DNA from: Pseudooceanicola nanhaiensis
GTDB taxonomy: Bacteria > Pseudomonadota > Alphaproteobacteria > Rhodobacterales > Rhodobacteraceae
Length of the DNA stretch: 64,000 bases
Assembly (NCBI RefSeq): GCF_020171315.1
Contig: NZ_JAIUZP010000011.1
Coordinates: forward strand, 62,001-126,000
Direction: 5' to 3'
Below the pieces are notes generated by a model, which saw nothing but the letters and a program-made list of their open reading frames with translations, was not told the DNA's origin and did not search any database. The translations under genes were made by a program, and so were the position numbers. How positions within the stretch are numbered: the first letter of the stretch is position 1; each line of letters starts with the position of its first letter. Of the stretch, positions 47,473 through 56,349 are shown piece by piece.

Positions 47473-48948
47473 TCAGAGGTTGGTCACATGCACCGCAGGC
47501 CGGTCGCCCATGCACCACTTGCCCTCGATGGCGCGTTCGACCTGCGCCGCCAGTTGCAGCAGCAGCCCGTCGTTGCCCTGTGCCGCCTGCGCCTGAATGC
47601 CGAGCGGCAAGCCATTGGCGTGTTTCGCCAGCGGCATCGACAGGCCGGGCGTGCCGCAGAGGTTGTTCAGCGGCGTATAGGCGAAGAAACCCCAGAGGTT
47701 GCCGAACCAGTCCAGCGCCGAGGGGTTCTCGGTGATGGTCAGGTATTCGGTGGTGCCGATGGGGGGCGTCTCGCGGGCCGTGGTGGGCGTCAGGATGATG
47801 TCCCAGTCCTCGTAGAAGGCCCCGAAGGCGCGCGAGGTCTCGTTGAAGGCCAGCTCCATGTCGGCGCGTTCGGTGTAGCCTGCGTTGATGCCCTGCTCCC
47901 AGATGCGGATGTTCATCGGCTCGATCAGGTCGGCGGGCGGCGAGTCGAGGCCACGGGCCCGCAGCATCCGGTTCACCGTCTGGGCAAAGTTGGTGATGTA
48001 GCAGGTGGTCTGCGCGGCATAGGCCTTTTCGAAGTCGACCTTGGGCGTGACCCATTCCACGTGGTGGCCCAGCGTGGCGAGGAAGGCCGCGACGCGCTCC
48101 AACTCCGCCGCGATATGGGGCGTGGCGCTGTAGGGCCCCCATTCGTGCGAGACGGCGATGCGCAGCGGCTTGGGGTCGCTCTCCACCAGTGTCAGGAAGG
48201 GCGTGTCGGGGTGCCAGTAGGGCATGAACTCGCCCGGCGCGCCGCCCCGGCAGGTATCGACGAAGGCCGCGGTGTCGCGGACCGAGCGGCTGATGCAGCC
48301 CTGGGTCGAAACGACGGAGGCGAAATCCGAGGAATAGGGCGAGATCGAGAAGGTCCCGCGCGAGGATTTCAGCCCGATCGCGCCGCAGGTGCCCGCCGGG
48401 ATGCGGATCGAGCCGCCCCCGTCCGTGCCGTGCGCAATCGGCAGCACGCCCGCGCCCACCATGACGGCAGAACCGGCGGAGGAACCGCAGCTGGTGAAAT
48501 CCGTGTCCCACGGGTTGCGGGTGACATACATCGCCGGGTTCTCGGCCGAAGAGCAGCATCCGAATTCCGGCGTCGTGGTGCGCCCGATGATGTTGAGCCC
48601 CGCGGCCTTCATCTTGGTGACGAGGAAACTGTCGCTGGCCGGCCGGTTGCCCTGCATGAAGAAGGAGCCCTGTTCCTGAAGCCGTCCGCCCAGCGTGGGG
48701 CCAAGATCCTTCAGCAGGAAGGGCAGCCCGGCAAAGACGCCCTCCGGGTCCGCGCCGTTGACGGTGGCATCGGCCACCGCGTCGTCGAAGACCTCGACCA
48801 CGCCGCAGATCGCTTCGTTGACGCCGCTGATTCCCGCCGCGACCTGCGCCGCCAGCTCCTCCGCCGAGACCTCGCCGGCCTTCACCTTCTGGGCTAGACC
48901 GATGCCATCGTGGCTGAACCACTCTTCCCAGCTCATCGTCAGCGTCAT
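47473..48948 (-). CDS. Amidase-signature family hydrolase
   Basis: The 491-residue enzyme carries the amidase-signature core: catalytic lysine in FLLKDLGP, the serine-rich region CGSSAGSA and the nucleophile serine in HGTDGGGSIRIPAG. The first serine motif reads CGSSAGSA where GGSSGGSA is usual. Such enzymes hydrolyse amides of small acids or amines in the cytoplasm. AAGGAT stands six bases before the ATG. It is divergent from an M20 gene, and a copy of the 19-bp operator lies 89 bases upstream of its start, so it belongs to the inferred GntR regulon. The specific amide is unknown. Confidence 0.9.
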   Translation of the reverse strand: MTLTMSWEEWFSHDGIGLAQKVKAGEVSAEELAAQVAAGISGVNEAICGVVEVFDDAVADATVNGADPEGVFAGLPFLLKDLGPTLGGRLQEQGSFFMQGNRPASDSFLVTKMKAAGLNIIGRTTTPEFGCCSSAENPAMYVTRNPWDTDFTSCGSSAGSAVMVGAGVLPIAHGTDGGGSIRIPAGTCGAIGLKSSRGTFSISPYSSDFASVVSTQGCISRSVRDTAAFVDTCRGGAPGEFMPYWHPDTPFLTLVESDPKPLRIAVSHEWGPYSATPHIAAELERVAAFLATLGHHVEWVTPKVDFEKAYAAQTTCYITNFAQTVNRMLRARGLDSPPADLIEPMNIRIWEQGINAGYTERADMELAFNETSRAFGAFYEDWDIILTPTTARETPPIGTTEYLTITENPSALDWFGNLWGFFAYTPLNNLCGTPGLSMPLAKHANGLPLGIQAQAAQGNDGLLLQLAAQVERAIEGKWCMGDRPAVHVTNL

Positions 48949-49036
48949 GAATTATCCTTTATGATACAGAGGCTTATCTCGTGAAATCAGGCGCTTGCCG
49001 CGGCCTGCGAGGGCGGTGTCCCGTGAACGCTAGGCC

Positions 49037-49055
49037 GATTGTCGACAATGGTCAA
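49037..49055 (+). promoter_or_regulatory. Operator copy A (GATTGTCGACAATGGTCAA)
   Basis: This matches GATTGWCGACAATNGTCRA and contains the perfect palindrome ATTGTCGACAAT (49038-49049). It lies 89 bases before the amidase start, in the 358-base gap between divergent amidase and M20 genes. Binding by the GntR/FCD protein at the end of the island is inferred. Confidence 0.7.
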
Positions 49056-49166
49056 TTCGCTCTTCACCGGGATTTTCGCAGCCCCGCAGGCTCTGCCTAA
49101 TCGCAGGGCAATCGCTTCGCCAGCCGGGACTCGACGATGTGGCGCGGCGCGAATGCGCAGATTGAG

Positions 49167-49185
49167 GATTGACGACAATTGTCAA
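49167..49185 (+). promoter_or_regulatory. Operator copy B (GATTGACGACAATTGTCAA)
   Basis: This is the second match to the 19-bp consensus, containing the perfect palindrome GACAATTGTC (49174-49183) and outer TTGAC/GTCAA arms. It lies 122 bases before the M20 start and 111 bases from copy A, a distance that would allow looping. Confidence 0.7.
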
Positions 49186-49306
49186 AGTGCCGTCTTTTTG
49201 ACGGAGATGCGGGCCAGCCCGACGCTTGTCCGATGGCCGCATCGCCCGAATGCCCGGTCCCGGCGATCCTGCCCCGGACCGCACCATCCGCACACGGAGA
49301 CGCCCG

Positions 49307-50443
49307 ATGACCCTTCCCGATCTTCCCTTCGATGCGCAGCAGATCGTCGCCGGGCTGAAGCCCTGGATCGAATGCGAGAGCCCCACCTACGATCCCGCGG
49401 CGCTGGCCCGGATGATGGACCTCGTGGCCTTCGAATGCGCCGCCATCGGCGCCTCGGTCGAGATCATCCCGGGCCGCATGGGCTGTGGCCCCTCGGTGCG
49501 CGCGAAGATGCCCCACAAGGATCTGGGCAAGCCCGGCATCCTCGTCTCCGGCCACATGGACACGGTGCACCCCATCGGCACGCTGGCCAAGAACCCGTTC
49601 CGGGTGGAGGGCGACAAGGCCTATGGCCCCGGCATTCAGGACATGAAATCCGGCAATTACATCGCGCTGGAGGCGATGCGCCAGATCGCCCGCGCCGGGC
49701 TGGAAACGCCCCTGCCCGTCACTTTCCTCTTCACCCCCGACGAAGAGATCGGCTCGCCCGCCACGCGGGAACTGATCGAGGGCGAGGCGCTGAAGAACAA
49801 GTATTTCCTCTGCCCCGAGCCCGCGCATCTGAACAACGCCGTCACCACCGGCCGCTATGCGATCGCCCGGTTCGAGATCACCTGCTCCGGCAAGCCCAGC
49901 CATGCGGGCGCCAACGTGAAGGGCGGCATCTCGGCGGTGCGCGAACTGGCGCACCGGATCATCGAGATCGAGGCCATGACCACCGAGGATTGCACCTTCT
50001 CCTGCAATGACGTGACCTCGGGCCAATGGGTGAACTGCGTGCCCAGCTTTGCCCGGGCGCAGGTGCTGTCCATGGCGAAGAAGCAGGAAGACCTCGATGC
50101 GGGCGAGGCCGCGATGCTGGCGCTTGCGGGCACCCGCAACGGGGTGGAGTTCACCGTGAAGACCACCGTCGTGCGCCCCGTGTGGGAGAACGAGCAGCCC
50201 GAGACAATGGCGCTCTACGAGATCGCCAAGGGGCTGGCCGCCGAGATCGGGATGGAGCTGCCCTATGTCTCCTCCGGCGGCGGGTCGGATGCGAACTTCT
50301 CGGGCGCGCTGCGCATTCCCTCGCTCTGCTCCCTCGGCGTCTCCGGCGCGGGCCTGCACACGCTGGAGGAGCATATCGACATCGCCAGCATCGTGCCCCG
50401 CACCCGCCTGCTGGCCGGGCTCTTCATGACGCTCGAAGGCTGA
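49307..50443 (+). CDS. M20-family metallopeptidase (carboxypeptidase G2-like)
   Basis: The 378-residue zinc hydrolase has the M20 ligands in order: GHMDTVHP (histidine), GIQDMKSG (aspartate), TPDEEIGSP (glutamates) and the C-terminal GLHTLEEH. A dimerisation lid domain lies at about residues 180-290. The Ser/Gly-rich SSGGGSDANF segment resembles glutamate carboxypeptidases (CPG2 type), which remove a C-terminal glutamate or deacylate amino acids. GGAG precedes the ATG; a longer reading into the operator region is rejected. It opens the rightward arm of the island and is followed by the kinase gene after 81 bases. Confidence 0.9.
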   Translation: MTLPDLPFDAQQIVAGLKPWIECESPTYDPAALARMMDLVAFECAAIGASVEIIPGRMGCGPSVRAKMPHKDLGKPGILVSGHMDTVHPIGTLAKNPFRVEGDKAYGPGIQDMKSGNYIALEAMRQIARAGLETPLPVTFLFTPDEEIGSPATRELIEGEALKNKYFLCPEPAHLNNAVTTGRYAIARFEITCSGKPSHAGANVKGGISAVRELAHRIIEIEAMTTEDCTFSCNDVTSGQWVNCVPSFARAQVLSMAKKQEDLDAGEAAMLALAGTRNGVEFTVKTTVVRPVWENEQPETMALYEIAKGLAAEIGMELPYVSSGGGSDANFSGALRIPSLCSLGVSGAGLHTLEEHIDIASIVPRTRLLAGLFMTLEG

Positions 50444-50524
50444 GCCCCCCTGAGCCCACCCCTGAGCCCACGCGCAGACCGGCGGCCCGGACCGGGCCGC
50501 CCGACAAGACCTCCCGGAGGCCGA

Positions 50525-51586
50525 ATGACACCGACCCAGATGCAGGGTGCCGAGATCGACATTGGCGCACTGTCCACCCCCTTCACGCCGATGACCGCCG
50601 AGGAGGCCGCCGAGGTCGCCCGCGACCTCTATGGGCTGGAGGGCGATCTGAAACGCTTTGCGACCGAGAAGGACGATACCTTCCGGCTGCGCACGCCTTC
50701 GGGCGCCTATGTCCTGAAAATCGCCAACCCGGGCGAGAGCGCCGAGGAACTGGACCTCCAGATCAAGGTGCTGCGCCATATCGAGCGGACCGACCCCGGC
50801 CTGCCGGTGCCGCGCATCTTCGCGGACCGCGACGGGAACGATCAGCCGATCATCCTCGACCGGACGGGTGCTGCGCGACGGGTGCGGCTGATGAGCTTCC
50901 TCGACGGGACGCTCCTCGACACGACGGAGCCGCTGGCGGCGGAACTGCCGGTGATCGGGCGCATGTGCGCGCGGCTGCGGCTGGCGATGGCCGGGTTTTC
51001 GCATCCCGGTGCGCAACGGGTCGTGGCATGGGACGTGCGGCAGCTGCCCGGCCTCGGCACGCTGCTGGCGGATGTGAAGGACCCGGGCCAGAAGGCCATG
51101 CTGGAGGCCGGATACGCCCGCTACATGGACCTCTTTCCGCGGATCGACGCCCTGCCCCGGCAGGTGGTGCACAACGATTTCAGCCGCTCCAACCTGCTGG
51201 TCGACCGCTCCGGCCCCGCGAACCTCGTGGGGATCATCGACTTCGGCGACACGGTGGAGACGGCGATTGCCATCGACATCTCCACCGCGCTGCTGAACCA
51301 ACTGCCCCGCGACGCCGCCGAGAACCCAGTGGAGGATCTGCTGGCCGCGCCCAAGGCGGTGCTGCAGGGGTATCTGGAGGTCGCCCCCCTGACCGATGAG
51401 GAACGCGCCCTGCTGCCCCACCTCGTCATGGGCCGGGTCATTGCCCGCGCGCTGATCACCCTGTGGCGCGCGCGCGAATTCCCCGACAACGAAACCTACA
51501 TCCTACGCAACACGGAACAGGGCTGGGCCCAGCTCAACTGGTTCCTCGCCCGCGATCCCGACGACATCTCTGCGCTGCTGGCCTGA
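50525..51586 (+). CDS. APH-family small-molecule kinase (hydroxylysine kinase/AGPHD1-like)
   Basis: The 353-residue protein has the aminoglycoside-phosphotransferase/choline-kinase fold. The catalytic loop reads VVHNDFSRSNLLVDR and the metal-binding motif IIDFGDTVET; the ATP lysine is in GAYVLKIANPGE. It is not adjacent to resistance genes. The closest functional analogy is the human hydroxylysine kinase AGPHD1, because the next gene is a PLP enzyme of the AGXT2L type, its partner in hydroxylysine breakdown. It would phosphorylate the hydroxyl of an amino alcohol. GGAGG precedes the ATG. Ethanolamine or 1-amino-2-propanol are alternative substrates. Confidence 0.82.
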   Translation: MTPTQMQGAEIDIGALSTPFTPMTAEEAAEVARDLYGLEGDLKRFATEKDDTFRLRTPSGAYVLKIANPGESAEELDLQIKVLRHIERTDPGLPVPRIFADRDGNDQPIILDRTGAARRVRLMSFLDGTLLDTTEPLAAELPVIGRMCARLRLAMAGFSHPGAQRVVAWDVRQLPGLGTLLADVKDPGQKAMLEAGYARYMDLFPRIDALPRQVVHNDFSRSNLLVDRSGPANLVGIIDFGDTVETAIAIDISTALLNQLPRDAAENPVEDLLAAPKAVLQGYLEVAPLTDEERALLPHLVMGRVIARALITLWRAREFPDNETYILRNTEQGWAQLNWFLARDPDDISALLA

Positions 51587-51611
51587 GCAGCCCATCCGAA
51601 AGGCCCCCCCG

Positions 51612-52964
51612 ATGACCTCTTCGATCTCCACCCGCGGCAAGATGGTGAACGCCTTCGACCCGAACAGCCTCTACCATCTCGACCCGCTGCGCCGGGCTGC
51701 CATTGAACGGCGCACCCGCCTGCTGGGCCCCGCCTACCGCCTGTTCTATCAGGACCCGGTGGAGGTGCGCGAAGGCCGCGGCACAAGGCTCTTCGACAGC
51801 GAGGGGCGCGAATACCTCGACGCCTACAACAACGTGGTCTCCGTCGGGCATTGCCACCCCAAGGTGGTGGAGGCCGTGCACAAGCAGATGTCCACCCTCT
51901 GCACCCACACGCGCTATATCCAGGAAGGCATCCTCGATTACGCCGAGGCAATGCTGCCGACCTTCGGCGGGCGGATCGCGGCGGGCGGGCACATGATGTT
52001 CACCTGCACCGGCTCCGAGGCCAATGACCTCGCCATGCGGATCGCCAAGCATTACACCGGCCATCAGGGGATCATCATCACCCGCGAGGCCTACCACGGG
52101 AATTCCGACCTGACGGCGGGCTTCTCTGCCTCGCTCGGCACCTCCTCGCCGCTGGGGGCGTGGGTGCGCACCGTCTCCGCGCCCGACAGCTACCGCGAGG
52201 ACCCGGCGACGCTGGGCCAGCGGATGGCCGAAGAGGTCGCGGAACAGGCATGGCACCTCAAGCGCAACGGCAACGGTCTGGCCGCCTTCATCGCCGACAG
52301 CCTGTTCTCCTCCGACGGGATCTATGCCACGCCCGAGGTGCTCAAACCCGTGGCCGATGCCGTCCATGCCGCAGGCGGGCTCTTCGTCGCGGACGAGGTG
52401 CAATCGGGCTTTGGCCGGTCGGGCGATGCGATGTGGGGCTTCCAGCGCCACGGGATCGACCCGGACATCGTCTCGATGGGCAAGCCCATGGGCAACGGCT
52501 ACCCGGTGGCCGGCATCGCGCTGGTGCCCGAGATCGTCGAGAAATTCGGCAAGGACACGCGCTATTTCAACACCTTCGGTGGCAATGGCGTGGCCATGGC
52601 CGCCGCGCAGGCGGTCTTTGACGTGATCCGCGAGGAGAACCTTCAGGAAAACGCCCGCCTGCGCGGGCAGGAGATCCAGGACGGCTTCAACCGGCTGGCC
52701 GAACGCTTCGAGGGCATCGGCGACGTGCGCGGCGCCGGGCTCTACATCGGGGTCGAGCTGGTCACGGACCGGGACAACAAGATCCCCGATGCCGATGCCG
52801 CCACGCGGATCGTGAACGGCCTGCGCGAAAAACGCGTGCTGATCTCGGCCACCGGGCCCGATGCCAACGTGTTGAAGATCCGCCCGCCCGTGGTCTTCAC
52901 GGAAGCCGATGTAGCGTGGCTGCTCGCCGCCTCGGAAGAGGTGCTGTCGCACGTCTACGGCTGA
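51612..52964 (+). CDS. Class III PLP enzyme, probable O-phospho-amine phospho-lyase (AGXT2L-like)
   Basis: The 450-residue protein has the class III aminotransferase fold with TCTGSEANDLAMRIAK (about residues 135-150), the PLP aspartate in FVADEVQSGFGRSG and the Schiff-base lysine in SMGKPMGNGYPVAG. The AGXT2L/PHYKPL group with this MGKPMGNG motif releases phosphate and ammonia from phosphoethanolamine or 5-phosphohydroxylysine rather than transferring an amino group. Its position directly after an APH-type kinase (25 bases) supports that reading. It would give acetaldehyde or 2-aminoadipate semialdehyde, respectively. A plain aminotransferase remains possible. Confidence 0.82.
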   Translation: MTSSISTRGKMVNAFDPNSLYHLDPLRRAAIERRTRLLGPAYRLFYQDPVEVREGRGTRLFDSEGREYLDAYNNVVSVGHCHPKVVEAVHKQMSTLCTHTRYIQEGILDYAEAMLPTFGGRIAAGGHMMFTCTGSEANDLAMRIAKHYTGHQGIIITREAYHGNSDLTAGFSASLGTSSPLGAWVRTVSAPDSYREDPATLGQRMAEEVAEQAWHLKRNGNGLAAFIADSLFSSDGIYATPEVLKPVADAVHAAGGLFVADEVQSGFGRSGDAMWGFQRHGIDPDIVSMGKPMGNGYPVAGIALVPEIVEKFGKDTRYFNTFGGNGVAMAAAQAVFDVIREENLQENARLRGQEIQDGFNRLAERFEGIGDVRGAGLYIGVELVTDRDNKIPDADAATRIVNGLREKRVLISATGPDANVLKIRPPVVFTEADVAWLLAASEEVLSHVYG

Positions 52965-53068
52965 GACGCCCCTGTCGGTGCCCGTCAAAGTGGCGGGCCC
53001 CCAAGGGCCGTCGCGTAAAACGGCAGTGGCCCGGCGCGGGCCATTGACGCCGGGGCAGACCCGGCTTG

Positions 53069-53079
53069 GATTGTCGACA
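53069..53079 (+). promoter_or_regulatory. Partial operator match before the second M20 gene
   Basis: GATTGTCGACA matches the first 11 bases of the island operator, then diverges (CATCGGA). It is 75 bases before the ATG of the downstream M20 gene and may be a weaker site. Confidence 0.35.
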
Positions 53080-53154
53080 CATCGGAACACGCCGGAACAG
53101 ACCGGCCCGGCCCTCTCCACCCCTCACCTGCAACATCAGACTGGAAGACCCGCG

Positions 53155-54438
53155 ATGCCCCTCAGCGCAGACCTCAAAGAGAAGATCCTGAAATCGGTGG
53201 ACGACGGCTTCGATGAGCAGACCGCCTACCTCAAGACGCTGGTCTCCTTCGCCTCGCAGCGTGGTGAGGAAGTGCCGATGCAGGAGTTCATCTACACGGA
53301 TTTCGCCGAACGCGGCCTGACGATGGACCGCTTCGCCATGGACGAGGCGGCGCTGACCGCTCACGAGGGCGGCGCCCCCTTCTCCGCCACCCATTCCAAG
53401 GCCCCGATCGTGGTGGGGACCCATCATCCCAAGGAGGCCAAGGGCCGGTCGCTGATCCTGCAGCATCACCTCGACGTGGTGCCGATCGGCCCGCGCGAGA
53501 TGTGGGAACATGACCCCTACGCCGCCGAGATCGTCGACGGCTGGATGTACGGCCGCGGCGCGGGCGACATGAAGGCCGGCGCCTCGGCCAACGTCTATGC
53601 GCTGGAGGCGCTCAAGCGGATCGGCCTGCAACCGGCGGCCACCGTCCACCTGCAATCGGTGGTCGAGGAGGAATCGACCGGCAACGGCGCGATGCAATGC
53701 TTCCTGCGCGGCTATACCGCCGAGGCGGCGATGATCCCCGAGCCCTCGAACATGACGCTGGCACGCGGCGCGCTCGGGGTTCTGTGGTTCGAGGTGCTGG
53801 TGCGCGGTTTCCCGACCCACGTCAGCGTCATGGGCACCGGCAACAACGCCATCGACAGCGCCTATCGCCTGATGGGCGCCCTGCGCGAGGTCGAGGAGAA
53901 GTGGAACGCCGAGAAGGATCAGCACCCCTACTGCGCCCATATGGAGCACCCGATCAACCTGAACATCGGCAAGATCGAGGGCGGCGACTGGGGCTCCTCC
54001 GTGCCGGCGTGGTGCAAGTTCCAGGTGCGTGTGTCGATCTACCCGGGCCAGAAGGCACAGGACAAGCTGAAGGAGATCGTGGATCACGCCCTCGCCTTCG
54101 CCAAGCAGGACCCGTTCCTCGCGCAGAACCTGCCGACCTTCACCCAGAACGGCTTCAACTCCGAGGGGTTCATCCTCGAACCCGGCTCCGAGGCAGAGGA
54201 AACGCTGGGCCGCGCCCACGAGGCGACCTTCGGCACGCCGCTCGAAAGCTTCACCACCCCGGCCTATATCGATGCCCGGGTCTATGCGCTCTACAACAAG
54301 ATCCCCGTGCTGAATTACGGGCCCGAGGGCAGGCTGTCCCACGGGTTCGATGAATGCGTGAACCTCGAATCCCTGCGCCGGACGACCCAGTCCATGGCGC
54401 TCTTCATCGCCGAGTGGTGCGGCACCGAAGACATCTGA
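53155..54438 (+). CDS. M20-family deacylase/peptidase (ArgE/DapE-like)
   Basis: The 427-residue protein is a second, distinct M20 enzyme. Metal ligands appear in LQHHLDVVPIGP, GAGDMKAGASAN, VVEEESTGNG and IPEPSN, and the last histidine in GRLSHGFDECV. A lid domain lies at about residues 205-320. This ArgE/DapE-type branch removes acyl or carbamoyl groups from amino acids or cleaves dipeptides. Its first metal motif is QHHLD where GHxD is usual. It is followed by a strong terminator, so the kinase, lyase and M20 genes probably end here. Confidence 0.9.
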   Translation: MPLSADLKEKILKSVDDGFDEQTAYLKTLVSFASQRGEEVPMQEFIYTDFAERGLTMDRFAMDEAALTAHEGGAPFSATHSKAPIVVGTHHPKEAKGRSLILQHHLDVVPIGPREMWEHDPYAAEIVDGWMYGRGAGDMKAGASANVYALEALKRIGLQPAATVHLQSVVEEESTGNGAMQCFLRGYTAEAAMIPEPSNMTLARGALGVLWFEVLVRGFPTHVSVMGTGNNAIDSAYRLMGALREVEEKWNAEKDQHPYCAHMEHPINLNIGKIEGGDWGSSVPAWCKFQVRVSIYPGQKAQDKLKEIVDHALAFAKQDPFLAQNLPTFTQNGFNSEGFILEPGSEAEETLGRAHEATFGTPLESFTTPAYIDARVYALYNKIPVLNYGPEGRLSHGFDECVNLESLRRTTQSMALFIAEWCGTEDI

Positions 54439-54465
54439 CCTGCACTCAGGTCATGGCGCTGCGCC

Positions 54466-54500
54466 CCCGGCCACCCCGTGTGGCCGGGCCTTTGCGTTTG
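54466..54500 (+). terminator. Terminator after the second M20 gene
   Basis: CCCGGCCAC-CCCGT-GTGGCCGGG is a perfect 9-bp stem followed by CCTTTGCGTTT. It separates the catabolic genes from the importer operon. Confidence 0.75.
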
Positions 54501-54661
54501 GGCCTGCGGTGAAGGCGCGCAACTTACGCCGCACCGCAGAATGCACGGAAATTGGGCAAATCGGCAACATATTAACGCTTTGATTTTGCTTATATTTATT
54601 CATTTCTGCATTTGCACGACAGTCATATGACAGGAATCTCCGACTGTCCTCGGGTTCATCG

Positions 54662-54691
54662 TTGCCTCGCAAAAAACTTCGGTCCTATCCT
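54662..54691 (+). promoter_or_regulatory. Candidate promoter of the peptide-type importer operon
   Basis: TTGCCT and TATCCT are separated by 18 bases, inside the most A/T-rich stretch of the window (about 54541-54720). Transcription from it would begin near 54698, so the operator at 54702-54720 would lie over the start. This is a motif guess. Confidence 0.35.
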
Positions 54692-54701
54692 CTGGAATGA
54701 T

Positions 54702-54720
54702 GATTGACGACAATCGTCGA
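54702..54720 (+). promoter_or_regulatory. Operator copy C (GATTGACGACAATCGTCGA)
   Basis: This is the third match to GATTGWCGACAATNGTCRA, with the inner dyad GACGA-CAA-TCGTC (54706-54718). It ends 33 bases before the binding-protein ATG, a position suited to repression. Confidence 0.7.
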
Positions 54721-54753
54721 ATAATAATCTCAAAGTCTGTCAGGGAGACTGAA

Positions 54754-56343
54754 ATGCTCACCAAAAGTTTCTGCAGCAACCTGCTGAAGCCGACGATGCT
54801 GGCGCTTGCGCTTGGCACCGTGTCCGGCGCCGCCGTTCAGGCACAGACCATCACCGCCGTGATGCACGCGCCGCTGCGCGCCGTGGACCCGGTCATCAGC
54901 ACCGCCTACATCCTGCGTAACTTCGGTTACATGATCTATGACACGCCGCTGGCCCTCGACAGCGCCGGCACCCCGCAGCCGCAGATGGCCAGCTGGGAAG
55001 TCTCCGAGGATGGCAAGACCTACACCTTCACCCTGCGCGACGGCCTGACCTTCCACGATGGCGCCCCCGTCACCGCGGCAGACGTCGTCGCCTCGGTCAC
55101 CCGCTGGAGCAAGGTCGACAAGACCGGCCAGGTGATGGCCTCGCTGATGACCGAAATGGTCGCTGTCGACGACAAGACCTGGACCATGACCTTCGGCGAG
55201 CCCACCGGCATCGCGCTGATCGCCCTGTCCAAGCCCTCGGGCCTCGCCCCCTTCATCATGCCCGCCTCGGTCGCAGCCACCCCCGTGAGCGAGCCGATCA
55301 CCTCGACCATCGGCTCCGGCCCCTTCAAGTTCGTCGAAGCGGACTACCGTCCCGGCGTCTCGGCCACCTTCGCCAAGTTCGAGGAATACGTGCCCCGTGA
55401 AGAGCCCTCCGACGGCATGGCCGGCGGCAAGGTCGTGAAGGTCGACGAAGTGGTCTGGACCACGATGCCCGACCCGATGACCTCGCTCAACGCGCTGATG
55501 TCCGGCGAGATCGACTTCCTCGAACAGACCCCGCATGACCTGCTGCCGGTGATCGAGGGCAACCCCGACATCAGCACCCGTCAGGTGAAGAAGCAGGGTT
55601 CGCAGAACCTCGTGCGGATGAACCACACCCTGCCGCCCTTCGACAATCCGAAGTACCGCGAAGCCGTGCTGCTCGCGCTTGGCCAGCAGCCCATGCTGGA
55701 CGCGCAGGTCGGTGCCGGGTCGGAATACTCGCAGGCCTGTGCAGCGGTCTTCGGCTGCGGCTCGATCTACAACTACGACTACCGCGCGGATGACATCATG
55801 TATGCGCATCCCGACAAGGCCAAGGCGATCCTCGACGAAGTGGGCTATGACGGCACCCCGATCCTGCTGATGCACGCCACCGACCTCGCCACGCTGAACC
55901 CGCAGGGTCCGGTTATCGCGGCACAACTGCGTGACGCTGGCTTCACGGTCGACATGGTCTCGATGGACTGGGCCTCGGTCGTTGCCCGCCGCGCCTCCAA
56001 GGCAACGCTGGCCGATGGCGGCTGGAACATGTTCTCCACCACCAACGTTCTGCCCGACGTGGCCAACCCGATCGGCTTCATCGGCGTCGCGGCTGGCGGC
56101 GATTCGGCATGGTTCGGCTGGCCCAACGTCCCCGAGATCGAAGAACTCCGCATGGCGGTCGCACAGACCGCCGACGTGGATCAGCAGATCGAATACGCCA
56201 AGAAGATCGACGAACTGGTCATCGACAACGGCGTCATGGTCCCGATGGGCGAACTCTTCAACGTGAACGCCTATTCGTCCAAGCTGACCGGTCTCGTCGA
56301 AGCCGAGGCGCCGGTGTTCTGGAACGTCGAAAAGGCCGAGTGA
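54754..56343 (+). CDS. ABC importer substrate-binding protein, family 5 (peptide/opine/nickel type)
   Basis: The 529-residue protein has a Sec signal (about residues 1-31, ending AVQAQ) with no lipobox cysteine, so it is periplasmic. It has the family 5 layout with LTFHDGAPVTAADVVASVTRW at about residues 100-120 and a C-terminal lobe ending VMVPMGELFNVNAY. Family members bind oligopeptides, opines, glutathione or nickel complexes. CAGGGAG precedes the ATG. It is the first gene of the importer operon and lies directly under operator copy C. The ligand is presumably the parent compound of the island. Confidence 0.92.
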   Translation: MLTKSFCSNLLKPTMLALALGTVSGAAVQAQTITAVMHAPLRAVDPVISTAYILRNFGYMIYDTPLALDSAGTPQPQMASWEVSEDGKTYTFTLRDGLTFHDGAPVTAADVVASVTRWSKVDKTGQVMASLMTEMVAVDDKTWTMTFGEPTGIALIALSKPSGLAPFIMPASVAATPVSEPITSTIGSGPFKFVEADYRPGVSATFAKFEEYVPREEPSDGMAGGKVVKVDEVVWTTMPDPMTSLNALMSGEIDFLEQTPHDLLPVIEGNPDISTRQVKKQGSQNLVRMNHTLPPFDNPKYREAVLLALGQQPMLDAQVGAGSEYSQACAAVFGCGSIYNYDYRADDIMYAHPDKAKAILDEVGYDGTPILLMHATDLATLNPQGPVIAAQLRDAGFTVDMVSMDWASVVARRASKATLADGGWNMFSTTNVLPDVANPIGFIGVAAGGDSAWFGWPNVPEIEELRMAVAQTADVDQQIEYAKKIDELVIDNGVMVPMGELFNVNAYSSKLTGLVEAEAPVFWNVEKAE

Positions 56344-56349
56344 TCAAGT

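Noticed and set aside
50525-51586. Antibiotic-resistance aminoglycoside phosphotransferase
   Set aside because: The fold matches, but the neighbour is an AGXT2L-type PLP enzyme and there is no mobile element, so a metabolic kinase is more likely.
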